A stretch of DNA of 40,003 nucleotides from Isoptericola halalbus (GTDB taxonomy: Bacteria; Actinomycetota; Actinomycetes; Actinomycetales; Cellulomonadaceae). Positions 1 to 8,315 of this stretch are shown in pieces. A program made the translations under genes and the position numbers. The notes under the pieces were generated by a model. It ran no database searches. It worked only from the letters and a program-made list of their open reading frames with translations, and was not told the origin of the DNA. The first letter of the stretch is position 1, and each line of letters opens with the position of its first letter. Location: NCBI GenBank assembly GCA_009663185.1, contig VJZX01000027.1, positions 1-40,003 on the forward strand, in the 5' to 3' direction.

Positions 1-85
1 GCAGAGCGAACCTGCCTACAGGTTGTAGGCCGGGGAGGGCGGGGGCCCTTTCATGGCCCCGGTGGGTGACAACTGCGGTGTTCAT
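1..85 (-). CDS. Unknown protein, N-terminal part only (runs off left edge)
   Basis: Only the first 28 codons lie inside the window. The ATG at 85-83 is preceded by a near-perfect Shine-Dalgarno sequence, AAGGAGG at 98-92, with a 6-nt spacer, which is the main reason to call a gene. The peptide begins MNTAVVTHRGHERAPALPGL and shows no signal peptide or recognisable domain in the visible part. I do not recognise it and cannot assign a role. It is divergent from the purine-side genes. Confidence 0.5.
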   Translation of the reverse strand, partial: MNTAVVTHRGHERAPALPGLQPVGRFAL

Positions 86-371
86 GACGCACCTCCTTGC
101 GCTACTCGGGCAACGTGTTGACGAGAGCCCGTCCAAGACTGGCCGGGCATGACGTCAAGAAGGCAGACCTATCAAGGCCATCGTGGGCCGCCGAGGAACG
201 CCGAGGACGTGGCGGAAGTCCCCGGATGCCGGGACTTTGGGACCTGGGTGCCGAGCCGAAGTGCGCCACGACTGGACTCAAGGTCACGAGCCGTCCACGG
301 CTGACCTGCGCGACGTACATAGGGGTAGGGCAATGAACGGTGCCGCTCGACCTCGCAAGAGCCGGCGCTGA
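86..371. other. Intergenic stretch, no convincing gene
   Basis: Between the left-edge minus-strand gene and the RDD remnant there are only short overlapping open frames with arginine/proline-rich translations typical of high-GC shadow frames. None has a Shine-Dalgarno sequence or a recognisable domain. The fragment LWDLG...TTGLKVTS around 230-290 might be a further decayed piece of the RDD gene, but this is too weak to annotate. Confidence 0.4.
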
Positions 372-533
372 GGCTCATCGTTTCTCGTTCCCGTCGCCGG
401 TGGGATCGTGTCGGGTGTCGCAATGCTCGTGGCAGTCCTGACGATCGCCGTGACCCTTGAGAAGGACGCCGCCGCCCGACAGGGGTGGCACGACCGCGTG
501 TCGGGCGGCACCAGGGTTGTCAAGGTCGGCTAG
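372..533 (+). pseudogene. RDD-family membrane protein, C-terminal remnant
   Basis: The frame from 372 to the TAG at 531-533 encodes one hydrophobic segment (FLVPVAGGIVSGVAMLVAVL) followed by [18 protein letters not shown]. The 'RQGWHDrv.GT.VV' ending is the typical C-terminus of RDD-family membrane proteins. An in-frame TGA at 369-371 closes the frame upstream. No start codon with a ribosome binding site and no N-terminal RDD helix can be found in 100-370, so this looks like a decayed 3' end. RDD proteins normally have three or more helices; only the last is left. The family match is from memory of the motif, so a chance open frame remains possible. Confidence 0.45.
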
Positions 534-562
534 CCCTCCGAACCCGGGCCTGCCAGGTCGGT

Positions 563-568
563 TACGGT
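563..568 (+). promoter_or_regulatory. -10 box of leaderless promoter for the sterol-carrier-like gene
   Basis: TACGGT is followed by 6 nt and then the ATG at 575, with no Shine-Dalgarno sequence. This is the TANNNT-N6-start arrangement of leaderless actinobacterial transcripts, and it supports the 575 start over the upstream GTG at 485. Confidence 0.5.
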
Positions 569-574
569 GCGGGC

Positions 575-949
575 ATGGCTGCACGACGACGGACCGACCC
601 GGTCGCGGGTCGGGCGGCGGTCGCCGCGTGGTTGCGCGGCGAGGCGGCGCGCATCGACGTGACGACGGCGGTCCGGTTCACGCTCGAGGAGCTCGCAGCC
701 GTCGCGCCGGGCAACGCGGTCGAGGTCCGCGTGCCGCCTGCGGGTGCGGTGCAGGCCGTCGCGGGCCCGCGGCACACGCGCGGGACGCCGCCCAACGTCG
801 TCGAGACCGACGTCGAGACGTGGCTGGCGCTCGTGACCGGGCGTATGCCGTGGGCCGACGCCGTCGCCGACGGTCGGGTCCGCGCGTCGGGCGAGCGCTC
901 CGACCTGTCGGGGCTGCTGCCCCTGCAGGCGACGCGCGAGCGCGGCTGA
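575..949 (+). CDS. Sterol carrier (SCP2-like) family protein
   Basis: A 124-residue soluble protein resembling the small actinobacterial SCP2-like proteins (MaoC/DinB-type sterol-carrier superfamily). The C-terminal half holds the conserved [21 protein letters not shown] block and then the [16 protein letters not shown] strand-helix ending. These proteins have a hydrophobic pocket and are presumed to bind a lipid or other ligand; the real ligand is unknown. The gene lies just upstream of the secreted nuclease and the purF-purM cluster. As I recall, a small protein of this size also precedes purF in mycobacteria, which suggests conserved synteny rather than a purine function. Start 575 is chosen because of the adjacent -10-like TACGGT; the longer frame from 485 adds a low-complexity N-terminus. 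Confidence 0.75.
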   Translation: MAARRRTDPVAGRAAVAAWLRGEAARIDVTTAVRFTLEELAAVAPGNAVEVRVPPAGAVQAVAGPRHTRGTPPNVVETDVETWLALVTGRMPWADAVADGRVRASGERSDLSGLLPLQATRERG

Positions 950-1113
950 CCCCGCACGGAGTGTCGCCGGGCGGAGGTGTCGGCGCCCTCGGCTAGCCTC
1001 GGCGCACACGGTCGGTACCACCCGCCATCGGCCCGTGACCTGCGGTTCAACGGCAGTTCACGCGCGCCTGATGGGGTGGGCGTACCCATCGCCATCCTGC
1101 CGAAGGAGCCAGC

Positions 1114-3804
1114 GTGAGCACCACGCACCTGTTCCCCGGGCGCCCGAGCGGAGCGGCCACCGCCGCCCTGCTCGCGGCGCTCGCCCTGCCCACGTCCGCC
1201 GCGCTGGCGGGCCCGGCCCTGGCCGCGCCCTCGCCCGACGCACCGGTCGTCATCGAGGAGGTCTACGGGGGCGGCGGCAACAGCGGCGCTGCGTTCAACC
1301 GGGACTTCGTCGAGCTCCACAACCCGACCGACGAGCTGGTGTCGCTGGACGGCTGGTCGATCCAGTACGCCTCCGCCACGGGCACGTGGGCCGGCGGCGG
1401 GCAGACGAACCTGACCGGGGTGATCCCCGCGGGCGGCTCGTTCCTGGTGGGCCAGGCCTTCGGTGCCAACACGTCGCTTCCCGCGTTGCCGACGCCGGAC
1501 GTCGAGGGCACGATCGCGATGTCCGGCACGGGCGCGAAGGTCGCGCTCGTGAGCTCGACCCAGCGCCTGGCGTGCAGCGGCGCGGCGTGCGCCGAGGCGG
1601 CCGACGTCATCGACCTCGTCGGCTGGGGTGCCACGGCGAACACGTTCCTCGGGTCCGGGCCCGCCCCGGGAACGAGCAACGCGACCTCCGTGGCGCGCGT
1701 CGGGCACGCCAACACCGTGGACAACGCCGCCGACTTCGTCGCGGGCACGCCGACGCCGGCGGGCAGCGGCGCGGGCGGCGAGGACCCTGACCCCGACCCG
1801 GAGCCGGGCGAGGTCGTGCCGATCGCCGAGATCCAGGGCACGGGCGCCACGTCGCCGCTCGTCGGCCAGACCGTCACGGCGCGGGGCGTCGTCACCGCGG
1901 CCTACCCGACAGGCGGCCTCAACGGCCTCTACCTGCAGACCGACGGCACGGGCGGGGACCCGGCGAGCGACGCCACGCCGGGCGCCTCGGACGCGGTCTT
2001 CGTCTACTCGGCGGCGGCCGCAGCCCAGGTGCAGATCGGCGACCACCTCGAGGTCACCGGGCAGGTTGCCGAGTACTTCGGCCTCACCCAGGTCGCGGCG
2101 TCGAGCTGGACCGTGCTCGCCGAGCCGGCTCAGGAGGTCAAGCCGACCACGACCACCTGGCCGGCGTCCGACGCCGGCCGCGAGGCGCTCGAGGGCATGC
2201 TGCTCGCGCCCCAGGGCGACTTCACCGTGACCGACAACTACTCGACGAACGTCTACGGCACGATCGGTCTCGCTGCCGGCACGACGCCGCTGGTCCAGCC
2301 GACGACGGTCGGCCGGCCGCTCTCGGTCGAGTACCACGCCCAGGTCGCGGACAACGCGGCACGCGCGGTGCTGCTCGACGACGGCGCCACGACCAGCTAC
2401 AGCTCTGCGTCGAACACCTCGAAGCCGCTGCCGTGGCTCACGGGCGGCAGCCCCGTGCGCGTGGGCGCGGCCGTGACGTTCACGACGCCGGTCATCCTCG
2501 ACTACCGCTTCGAGGAATGGGGCTTCCAGCCGCTCACGCACCTGACGCCCGACGTCGCCGGCACGGTGCAGCCCGCCACCTTCGAGAACACGCGCACCGA
2601 GCGGCCGCGGGATGTCGGCGGCAACCTGCAGGTCGGCACGTTCAACGTGCTCAACTACTTCACCACCACGGGCGACCAGCTCGCCGGCTGCACCTACTAC
2701 ACCGACCGCCAGGGCAACCCGATCACCGTCCGCGGCGGCTGCCTCGCGCGCGGCGCGGCGAACGCCGAGAACCTCGAGCGGCAGGAGGCCAAGATCGTGG
2801 CGGCGATCTCGGGCCTCGGCGCCGACGTCGTAGCGCTCGAGGAGATCGAGAACTCGGCCAGTTTCGGCAAGCCGCGCGACCAGGCGCTCTCCGGCCTCGT
2901 CGACGCGCTGAACGCCCGCGACGGCGCGGGCACCTGGGAGTACGTCCCGTCGCCTGCGCAGGTGCCGGCGGACGAGGACGTCATCCGCAACGCGTTCGTC
3001 TACCGGACGGCCACGGCCGAGCCGGTCGGTGAGTCCCGGATCCTCATCGGCTCGGAGGCGTTCGGCAACGCGCGCGAGCCGCTCGCGCAGGTGTTCCAGC
3101 CGGCCGGCGGCGTCGACGCCGACACGGGCGACGACGTGCTCGTCATCACGAACCACTTCAAGTCGAAGGGCTCCGCCGGGCCGTGGCCGGGCGACGCCGA
3201 CCAGGGTGACGGCCAGGGCGCGTCCAACGAGTCGCGCGTCCGGCAGGCGACCGCCCTCGTGGCGTTCGCGGACGACGTCGCGGCCGACGCCGGGACCGAC
3301 CAGGTGCTGCTCGTGGGCGACTTCAACGCCTACGAGAAGGAGGACCCGATCGTCGTGGTGACCGACGCCGGATACACCGACCTCGGTCCGGCCACGGGCG
3401 AGCACACGTACTCGTTCGGCGGCCAGGTCGGCTCCCTCGACCACGTGCTCGCCTCGCCCGCCGCGGCAGGGATCGTCACGGGCGCCGACATCTGGAACAT
3501 CAACGCGTACGAGCCCGTCGCCAACGAGTACAGCCGCTACAACTACAACGTCACGCTGCTGTATGACACGACGCCGTTCCGGTCGTCGGACCACGACCCG
3601 TTCCTCGTAGGCCTCGCCCTGGCGCCGTCGGCGCCCGCGTGGGACGCGGGCACCGTGTACTCGGCGGGCGACCGCGTGGTGCACGACGGCACGCTCTACG
3701 AGGCGGTGCGCCGCACGCAGGGCAAGGAGCCCGGCGCCAAGAGGAACGGACCGTGGACGGAGATCGGTGCGCAGGTGGCGGACGGCGGCCGGCCGGGCTC
3801 CTGA
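1114..3804 (+). CDS. Secreted ExeM/NucH-type extracellular endonuclease with chitin-binding-like tail
   Basis: An 896-residue exported nuclease. A Sec signal peptide covers about 1-38 (hydrophobic ATAALLAALALPTSAALAG, ending ALAA). Next comes a lamin-tail-type β domain (about 44-190, VVIEEVYGGGGNSG...RDFVELHNP), a Pro/Asp linker, and an OB-fold nucleic-acid-binding region (about 230-480). An endonuclease/exonuclease/phosphatase domain starts at LQVGTFNVLNYF near 504 and shows EEIEN, NHFKSKG, LLVGDFNAYEKED and a terminal SDHDPF near 825. A small module at about 842-885 (PAWDAGTVYSAGDRVVHDGT) resembles carbohydrate-binding modules of families 5/12. The family cleaves extracellular DNA for nutrient release or biofilm remodelling. 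GTG start at 1114, with AAGGAG at 1103-1108. A TAGCCT box at 993-998 could be its -10. Confidence 0.9.
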   Translation: MSTTHLFPGRPSGAATAALLAALALPTSAALAGPALAAPSPDAPVVIEEVYGGGGNSGAAFNRDFVELHNPTDELVSLDGWSIQYASATGTWAGGGQTNLTGVIPAGGSFLVGQAFGANTSLPALPTPDVEGTIAMSGTGAKVALVSSTQRLACSGAACAEAADVIDLVGWGATANTFLGSGPAPGTSNATSVARVGHANTVDNAADFVAGTPTPAGSGAGGEDPDPDPEPGEVVPIAEIQGTGATSPLVGQTVTARGVVTAAYPTGGLNGLYLQTDGTGGDPASDATPGASDAVFVYSAAAAAQVQIGDHLEVTGQVAEYFGLTQVAASSWTVLAEPAQEVKPTTTTWPASDAGREALEGMLLAPQGDFTVTDNYSTNVYGTIGLAAGTTPLVQPTTVGRPLSVEYHAQVADNAARAVLLDDGATTSYSSASNTSKPLPWLTGGSPVRVGAAVTFTTPVILDYRFEEWGFQPLTHLTPDVAGTVQPATFENTRTERPRDVGGNLQVGTFNVLNYFTTTGDQLAGCTYYTDRQGNPITVRGGCLARGAANAENLERQEAKIVAAISGLGADVVALEEIENSASFGKPRDQALSGLVDALNARDGAGTWEYVPSPAQVPADEDVIRNAFVYRTATAEPVGESRILIGSEAFGNAREPLAQVFQPAGGVDADTGDDVLVITNHFKSKGSAGPWPGDADQGDGQGASNESRVRQATALVAFADDVAADAGTDQVLLVGDFNAYEKEDPIVVVTDAGYTDLGPATGEHTYSFGGQVGSLDHVLASPAAAGIVTGADIWNINAYEPVANEYSRYNYNVTLLYDTTPFRSSDHDPFLVGLALAPSAPAWDAGTVYSAGDRVVHDGTLYEAVRRTQGKEPGAKRNGPWTEIGAQVADGGRPGS

Positions 3805-3814
3805 CCCGCGCGGG

Positions 3815-3820
3815 TAGGCT
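3815..3820 (+). promoter_or_regulatory. -10 box of leaderless promoter
   Basis: TAGGCT, 6 nt before the GTG at 3827, with no Shine-Dalgarno sequence. It probably starts a leaderless transcript for the small membrane protein in front of purF. Confidence 0.5.
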
Positions 3821-3826
3821 CGTCGG

Positions 3827-4237
3827 GTGAGCAGCACGACGCCGGACCAGCCCACCGAGCCGACGCCCGAGGGCGCCCAGACCCCGGCCCCGACGCCGGA
3901 GGTCTCGGCGACGCCGGACGGGGCGGCCGGCGACCAGGATTCTGGTGAGCCCGAGGCCGGCGAGCCGGAGGAGCACGTCCTCGTCGACCCCGCCCGCGTG
4001 CGCCGTGCGCCGAAGTACGGGGCATTCCTCACGGTGGGCGCGATCCTCGGCATCGTCGTCGGCCTGTGGTTCGGCACGTGGCTCGTGGACCAGGTCGATC
4101 CCCGGCGTGGCGACATCGCCCTCCTCAAGCCGGGCGTGTTCATCATCGTGATCATCGCGGCGACGACGACCGTCACGGTGCTCCTCGCCGGGCTCCTGGC
4201 CCTGATCGCCGACCGGCGCAGCCTGCGCGGTCGCTGA
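3827..4237 (+). CDS. Two-helix membrane protein of unknown function, upstream of purF
   Basis: 136 residues. The first 60 are acidic and Pro/Thr/Glu-rich and look disordered. Two hydrophobic helices follow at about 64-87 (YGAFLTVGAILGIVVGLWFG) and 104-127, separated by a short DQVDPRRGD loop, with a basic C-terminus. Small proteins of this form are a regular companion of purF in Actinobacteria, but no function is established and I do not claim one. The start is the GTG directly behind TAGGCT-N6. purF begins 60 nt downstream with its own -10-like box, so the two may be transcribed separately. Confidence 0.75.
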   Translation: MSSTTPDQPTEPTPEGAQTPAPTPEVSATPDGAAGDQDSGEPEAGEPEEHVLVDPARVRRAPKYGAFLTVGAILGIVVGLWFGTWLVDQVDPRRGDIALLKPGVFIIVIIAATTTVTVLLAGLLALIADRRSLRGR

Positions 4238-4285
4238 GGCGTCTCCACGGCCGGGACGCCGGGCCGCGGGCCAGAGCCCCTGTGG

Positions 4286-4291
4286 GATACT
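4286..4291 (+). promoter_or_regulatory. -10-like box of leaderless promoter for purF
   Basis: GATACT, 6 nt before the purF ATG at 4298, with no Shine-Dalgarno sequence in the gap. It fits the same leaderless spacing seen at several other genes in this window. Confidence 0.45.
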
Positions 4292-4297
4292 CGACGC

Positions 4298-5845
4298 ATG
4301 CCCCTGCGCCCCGACGGCCGCCTCAACCACGACCTGATGCCCGGTGAGAAGGGCCCCCAGGACGCATGCGGCGTCTTCGGTGTCTGGGCGCCGGGCGAAG
4401 AGGTCGCGAAGCTGGCGTACTTCGGCCTGTACGCCCTGCAGCACCGCGGCCAGGAGTCCGCGGGCATCGCCACGAGCAACGGCGACCAGATCCTCGTCTA
4501 CAAGGACATGGGCCTCGTCTCGCAGGTCTTCGACGAGACCGCGCTCAACGCCCTGACAGGCCACATCGCCGTCGGGCACTGCCGCTACTCGACGACGGGC
4601 GGCGTCACGTGGGAGAACGCCCAGCCGACGCTCGGTGCCACCGCGGCCGGCACCGTCGCGCTCGGGCACAACGGCAACCTCACCAACTCGGCCGACCTCG
4701 TCAACCTCGTCGCCGAGCGGTACGGTGCCCAGCGCCGCGGCGAGCTCGCGCGCGGCAACACGACCGACACGGCCCTCGTCACCGCTCTGCTCGCCGGGGA
4801 CGCCGACCACACGCTCGAGCAGACGGCGCTCGAGGTGCTGCCTCAGCTGCGCGGCGCCTTCTCGCTCGTCTTCATGGACGAGCGCACGCTCTACGCCGCG
4901 CGCGACCCGCAGGGCGTCCGCCCGCTCGTGCTCGGCCGCCTCCAGCGGGGCTGGGTCGTCGCGTCCGAGACGCCGGCGCTCGACATCGTCGGCGCGTCCT
5001 ACGTGCGCGACGTCGAGCCGGGCGAGCTCATCTGCATCGACGCCGACGGGCTGCGCTCGACCAGGTTCGCCGAGCCCGAGCGTGCCGGCTGCGTGTTCGA
5101 GTACGTCTACCTCGCCCGCCCGGACAACACGATCAACGGCCGCTCGGTGCACGCAGCCCGCGTCGAGATGGGTCGGGTGCTCGCGCGCGAGCACCCGGTC
5201 GACGCGGACCTGGTCATCCCGACGCCCGAGTCCGGCACCCCCGCCGCCGTCGGGTACGCGGCCGAGTCCGGCATCCCCTTCGGCCAGGGCCTGACCAAGA
5301 ACGCCTACGTGGGCCGCACGTTCATCCAGCCCTCGGACACCCTGCGCCAGCTCGGCATCCGCCTGAAGCTGAACCCGCTCAGGGAGGTCATCCGCGGCAA
5401 GCGGCTCGTCGTCGTGGACGACTCGATCGTGCGCGGCAACACGCAGCGCGCGCTCATCCGCATGCTTCGCGAGGCCGGCGCCGCGGAGGTGCACGTGCGC
5501 ATCTCGTCGCCGCCCGTCAAGTGGCCCTGCTTCTACGGCATCGACTTCGCGTCGCGCGCCGAGCTCATCGCCAACGGCCTCGCGGTCGAGGAGATCGGCC
5601 AGTCGCTGGGCGCCGACTCGCTCGGCTACATCTCCCTCGAGGGCATGATCGCGGCGACCGAGCAGCCGTCCTCGCAGCTGTGCGCGGCGTGCTTCACCGG
5701 CAAGTACCCGATCGAGCTGCCGTCGGCCGACCAGCTGGGCAAGCACCTGCTCGAGCAGGCGGAGCTCCCGCTCGGCGCACCGGAGGACGGACTGACCCAG
5801 CTGTCCGTGGCCGCCGGCGCGACGACCGCGCTCGACCACCCCTGA
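4298..5845 (+). CDS. purF: Amidophosphoribosyltransferase
   Basis: 515 residues, the normal length. PurF makes 5-phosphoribosylamine from PRPP and glutamine, the first committed step of de novo purine synthesis, in the cytosol. A short propeptide ends before Cys24 in DACGVFG, the N-terminal nucleophile of the class II glutaminase domain. YALQHRGQESAGIA follows. The phosphoribosyltransferase domain has the PRPP loop VVVDDSIVRGNT near 370-382. Cysteines in CVFEYVYLARPD, WPCFYGIDFA and LCAACFTGKYP fit the [4Fe-4S] class of PurF. purM follows after 59 nt on the same strand and the two end at a shared terminator, so they form an operon. Confidence 0.97.
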   Translation: MPLRPDGRLNHDLMPGEKGPQDACGVFGVWAPGEEVAKLAYFGLYALQHRGQESAGIATSNGDQILVYKDMGLVSQVFDETALNALTGHIAVGHCRYSTTGGVTWENAQPTLGATAAGTVALGHNGNLTNSADLVNLVAERYGAQRRGELARGNTTDTALVTALLAGDADHTLEQTALEVLPQLRGAFSLVFMDERTLYAARDPQGVRPLVLGRLQRGWVVASETPALDIVGASYVRDVEPGELICIDADGLRSTRFAEPERAGCVFEYVYLARPDNTINGRSVHAARVEMGRVLAREHPVDADLVIPTPESGTPAAVGYAAESGIPFGQGLTKNAYVGRTFIQPSDTLRQLGIRLKLNPLREVIRGKRLVVVDDSIVRGNTQRALIRMLREAGAAEVHVRISSPPVKWPCFYGIDFASRAELIANGLAVEEIGQSLGADSLGYISLEGMIAATEQPSSQLCAACFTGKYPIELPSADQLGKHLLEQAELPLGAPEDGLTQLSVAAGATTALDHP

Positions 5846-5904
5846 GCACCCCCGGCGGGACCCCGGGTCCGGCCGCGAACGACCGAGACGCAGGAGCCGA
5901 GCAC

Positions 5905-7011
5905 GTGACTTCCGAACCACTCACCTATGCCGCCGCCGGGGTCGACACCGAGGCGGGTGACAAGGCCGTCGAGCTGATGAAGGACGCCGTGCGGCGTACC
6001 CACGGCCCGGCCGTGCTCGGGGGAGTGGGCGGCTTCGCCGGTCTCTACGACCTGTCCGCGTTCCGGCACTACCGCCACCCGTTGCTCGCGACGTCGACCG
6101 ACGGCGTCGGCACCAAGGTGGCGATCGCCCAGGCGATGGACGTGCACGACACCATCGGCTTCGACCTCGTCGGCATGGTCGTCGACGACATCGTCGTCGT
6201 GGGCGCCGAGCCGCTGTTCATGACCGACTACATCGCGACCGGCAAGGTCGTTCCCGAGCGGATCGCCGACGTCGTGCGCGGCATCGCCCGCGCGTGCGAG
6301 GTCGCGGGCACCGCGCTTGTGGGCGGCGAGACCGCCGAGCACCCTGGGCTCCTCGCGCCCGACGAGTACGACGTGGCGGGTGCGGCGACGGGCATCGTCG
6401 AGGCCGACTCGGTGCTCGGCCCTGAGCGGGTGCGCCCGGGCGACGTGCTCGTCGCGATGGCCTCGAGCGGCCTGCACTCCAACGGGTACTCGCTCGTGCG
6501 GGCCGTGGTGAAGCACGCCGGCTGGCAGCTCGACCGGCACGTCGAGGAGTTCGGCCGGACGCTCGGCGAAGAGCTGCTCGAGCCGACCCGCGTGTACGCG
6601 AGCGATGTCCTGGCGCTCGCGCGCGACGAGGCCGCGCAGGTGCACGCGTTCACGCACGTGACCGGCGGTGGGCTCGCCGCCAACCTGGCCCGCGTCCTGC
6701 CCGAGGGCACCGTGGCGACCGTCGACCGCGCGTCGTGGGAGGTGCCGCCTGTCTTCCGCGTGGTGCGCGAGCTGGGCGGGGTGCCCCGCGGCGACCTCGA
6801 GAACACGCTCAACCTCGGCGCCGGCATGGTCGCGGTGGTCGGCGCGGAGGGCGTCGACGCCTCGCTCGAGCGCCTCGAGCGCCTCGGCGTGCCCGCCTGG
6901 ACGCTCGGCACGGTGGACGTGCTCGACGATCAGGCGGCGGGCGAGAACCTTGTTGCGGGGACCAAGGGCGTGCACGGCGGCGCCGTACGGCTGGTGAACG
7001 ACTACCGGTAG
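5905..7011 (+). CDS. purM: Phosphoribosylformylglycinamidine cyclo-ligase (AIR synthetase)
   Basis: 368 residues. PurM closes the imidazole ring: FGAM plus ATP gives AIR, the fifth step of purine synthesis. The order of motifs is that of the family: GGVGGFAGLYDL, STDGVGTKVAIA, DDIVVVGAEPLF, GGETAEHPG, ASSGLHSNGYSLVR and THVTGGGLAANLAR, which form the ATP-binding AIRS N- and C-domains. GTG start at 5905 with CAGGAG at 5891-5896. The open frame extends far upstream through purF in another frame, but only the part from 5905 is PurM-like. It is co-directional with purF and ends just before a 15-bp hairpin terminator. Confidence 0.97.
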   Translation: MTSEPLTYAAAGVDTEAGDKAVELMKDAVRRTHGPAVLGGVGGFAGLYDLSAFRHYRHPLLATSTDGVGTKVAIAQAMDVHDTIGFDLVGMVVDDIVVVGAEPLFMTDYIATGKVVPERIADVVRGIARACEVAGTALVGGETAEHPGLLAPDEYDVAGAATGIVEADSVLGPERVRPGDVLVAMASSGLHSNGYSLVRAVVKHAGWQLDRHVEEFGRTLGEELLEPTRVYASDVLALARDEAAQVHAFTHVTGGGLAANLARVLPEGTVATVDRASWEVPPVFRVVRELGGVPRGDLENTLNLGAGMVAVVGAEGVDASLERLERLGVPAWTLGTVDVLDDQAAGENLVAGTKGVHGGAVRLVNDYR

Positions 7012-7020
7012 AGCACGAAC

Positions 7021-7053
7021 GAGGGGCCGGACGGCATCGCCGTCCGGCCCCTC
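7021..7053 (+). terminator. Terminator of purF-purM
   Basis: A perfect 15-bp stem (GAGGGGCCGGACGGC / GCCGTCCGGCCCCTC) with a 3-nt ATC loop begins 10 nt after the purM stop and is followed by a T-rich CGTCGTTTGTG. It may also serve the convergent DUF3073 gene. Confidence 0.9.
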
Positions 7054-7093
7054 GTCGTTTGTGTTCAGTTGTGCTCGCGGGACGCGTGCGAGA

Positions 7094-7303
7094 TCAGCGC
7101 TTCTCGTCGTCCCACACGGGGTACTGGTTGTCGTACTCCGCCTCGTCACCGGCGGCCCAGCGGTCGTCGGTGACGAGGTCGGTCCCGCCGCTGCGACCAC
7201 CCTTGAGCTCTTGCTCCAGCGCGTGGTAGTTCGTCTCGGGGCTGTAGTACTTCAGCGCACGAGCGACCTTGGTCTGCTTTGCCTTCTGACGGCCGCGGCC
7301 CAT
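7094..7303 (-). CDS. DUF3073 family protein
   Basis: A 69-residue charged protein starting MGRGRQKAKQTKVARALKYY and then SPETNYHALEQEL, the hallmark N-terminus of the actinobacterial DUF3073 family; the tail DNQYPVWDDEKR is acidic. No enzymatic role is known. The very basic first 20 residues suggest nucleic-acid contact, but that is inference. The gene converges on purM; purF-purM-DUF3073 is a conserved neighbourhood in Actinobacteria, including mycobacteria. The ATG at 7303 has GGAG a few bases upstream. Confidence 0.85.
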   Translation of the reverse strand: MGRGRQKAKQTKVARALKYYSPETNYHALEQELKGGRSGGTDLVTDDRWAAGDEAEYDNQYPVWDDEKR

Positions 7304-7687
7304 GGCTCCGACCCCCTCAACGTAGGAGCGGGGCGGCGACGTTCTCTGACGCGCGGCCCCGGAGAAAGTTTCGTCTGTTCAGAGTCCAACGGTACATGGT
7401 CGCGAGCCATTCCCTCCACTCCGGGTCGCGTGGCGAACAGATCTGATCGGCGCTGACGGGGTGCGACGTCGAGCATCGCCCCGGCCGGCGTGAGCGGTCT
7501 CACACGGCGATCGACGAGATCTGGACACTCGGGACGGACCAGCCTTACTGGGTGTTGGCCGCGAAAGGGGCGCGAACTCATCGGCGCTCAAGTCGCCTCA
7601 ATCCCACTTTCCGCCCACAATGGAACGACGGGACCGAGTCGGAAGCGGGCGCCGCCCGCGTCCGGTCCCACGCAGGGAGGTGCAGGG
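7304..7687. other. Divergent intergenic region between DUF3073 and bldC
   Basis: 384 bp with no supported gene. It must hold the promoters of both divergent genes. A possible bldC promoter is TGGACA (7522-7527), 18 nt, TACTGG (7546-7551), which is weak. The bldC Shine-Dalgarno sequence GGAGG lies at 7676-7680. No riboswitch or hairpin stands out. Confidence 0.4.
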
Positions 7688-7900
7688 ATGACGCTCCACC
7701 ACGGAGAATCCGAGGTACTGCTCACGCCTGCAGAGGTGGCCAGCCTGTTCCGGGTCGACCCGAAGACGGTCACCCGCTGGGCGAAGGCCGGCAAGCTGTC
7801 CTCGATCCGCACGCTCGGGGGGCACCGCCGGTACAAGGAGTCCGAGGTTCGCGCGCTCCTTGGTGCCGCTTCGGAGGAGGCCGAGACGCGGGACAAGTGA
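7688..7900 (+). CDS. bldC: BldC-type MerR-like transcriptional regulator
   Basis: A 70-residue single-domain DNA-binding protein. The core LLTPAEVASLFRVDPKTVTRWAKAGKL followed by SSIRTLGGHRRYKESEVRALL is nearly identical to Streptomyces BldC, as I recall that sequence. It is a winged-HTH of the MerR type without an effector or dimerisation domain. BldC binds DNA cooperatively as head-to-tail multimers and controls entry into development in Streptomyces; in non-sporulating actinobacteria its regulon is unknown. The ATG at 7688 has GGAGG at 7676-7680. The longer frame from 7490 adds an unrelated N-terminus. A hairpin follows directly after the stop. Confidence 0.93.
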   Translation: MTLHHGESEVLLTPAEVASLFRVDPKTVTRWAKAGKLSSIRTLGGHRRYKESEVRALLGAASEEAETRDK

Positions 7901-7925
7901 CGTCGTCGGGTGCGCCCCGACGACG
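7901..7925 (+). terminator. Terminator after bldC
   Basis: CGTCGTCGGG / CCCGACGACG forms a 10-bp stem with a 5-nt loop starting at the base after the bldC stop codon. There is no U-tract, as is common in actinobacterial terminators. Confidence 0.6.
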
Positions 7926-7985
7926 ACGCCGCGCGTCGCGACGACGGCGCGCAGAAGGGCGTGCGCTCCGCGGCGGATCGCGCCC

Positions 7986-8315
7986 TCAGCGGCGGGTCGC
8001 GCGTGTCACGGCCACCGCGAGCACGGTGGCGGTGAGCGCGACGACGCCGATCAGGATCTTGGCGTTCCGCGCGCGCTGCGAGTCTCCGGCGGGCATGCCG
8101 CCACCGCTGACGAACGAGCCCGCGTCCCTCGCCGCCCGGCGCGCGCTCTGTGCGAGCTGCGACGCCTGGTACGACGGCGAGAGCCGGGTCGTGAGCTGGT
8201 CGAGGGTGGAGCGGAGCTCGGCACGGCTGCGCACGACCTCGGCCTCGAGCTCCCGGCGGGACAGCGGCTGGCGCTCCGGCGTGGTCGCGTCCTGTGGCTG
8301 GGTCTGGTCCGTCAC
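7986..8315 (-). CDS. DUF3618 family membrane protein
   Basis: 109 residues starting (V)TDQTQPQD. A polar region with REL EAEVVRSRAELRSTLDQL forms a predicted amphipathic helix, the DUF3618 signature (E...R.eL..tld.L..rl.P). One C-terminal transmembrane helix follows (ILIGVVALTATVLAVAVTR). The GTG start overlaps the stop of the upstream holin-like gene (GTGA), so the two are translationally coupled. The pair is common in Actinobacteria and is presumed to act at the membrane; the function is unknown. Confidence 0.75.
   Translation of the reverse strand: MTDQTQPQDATTPERQPLSRRELEAEVVRSRAELRSTLDQLTTRLSPSYQASQLAQSARRAARDAGSFVSGGGMPAGDSQRARNAKILIGVVALTATVLAVAVTRATRR

Noticed and set aside
562-4479. 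1305-codon open frame on the minus strand
   Set aside because: It runs antisense to the secreted nuclease and its neighbours. The translation is Arg/Val/Gly-rich without domains, typical of high-GC shadow frames.
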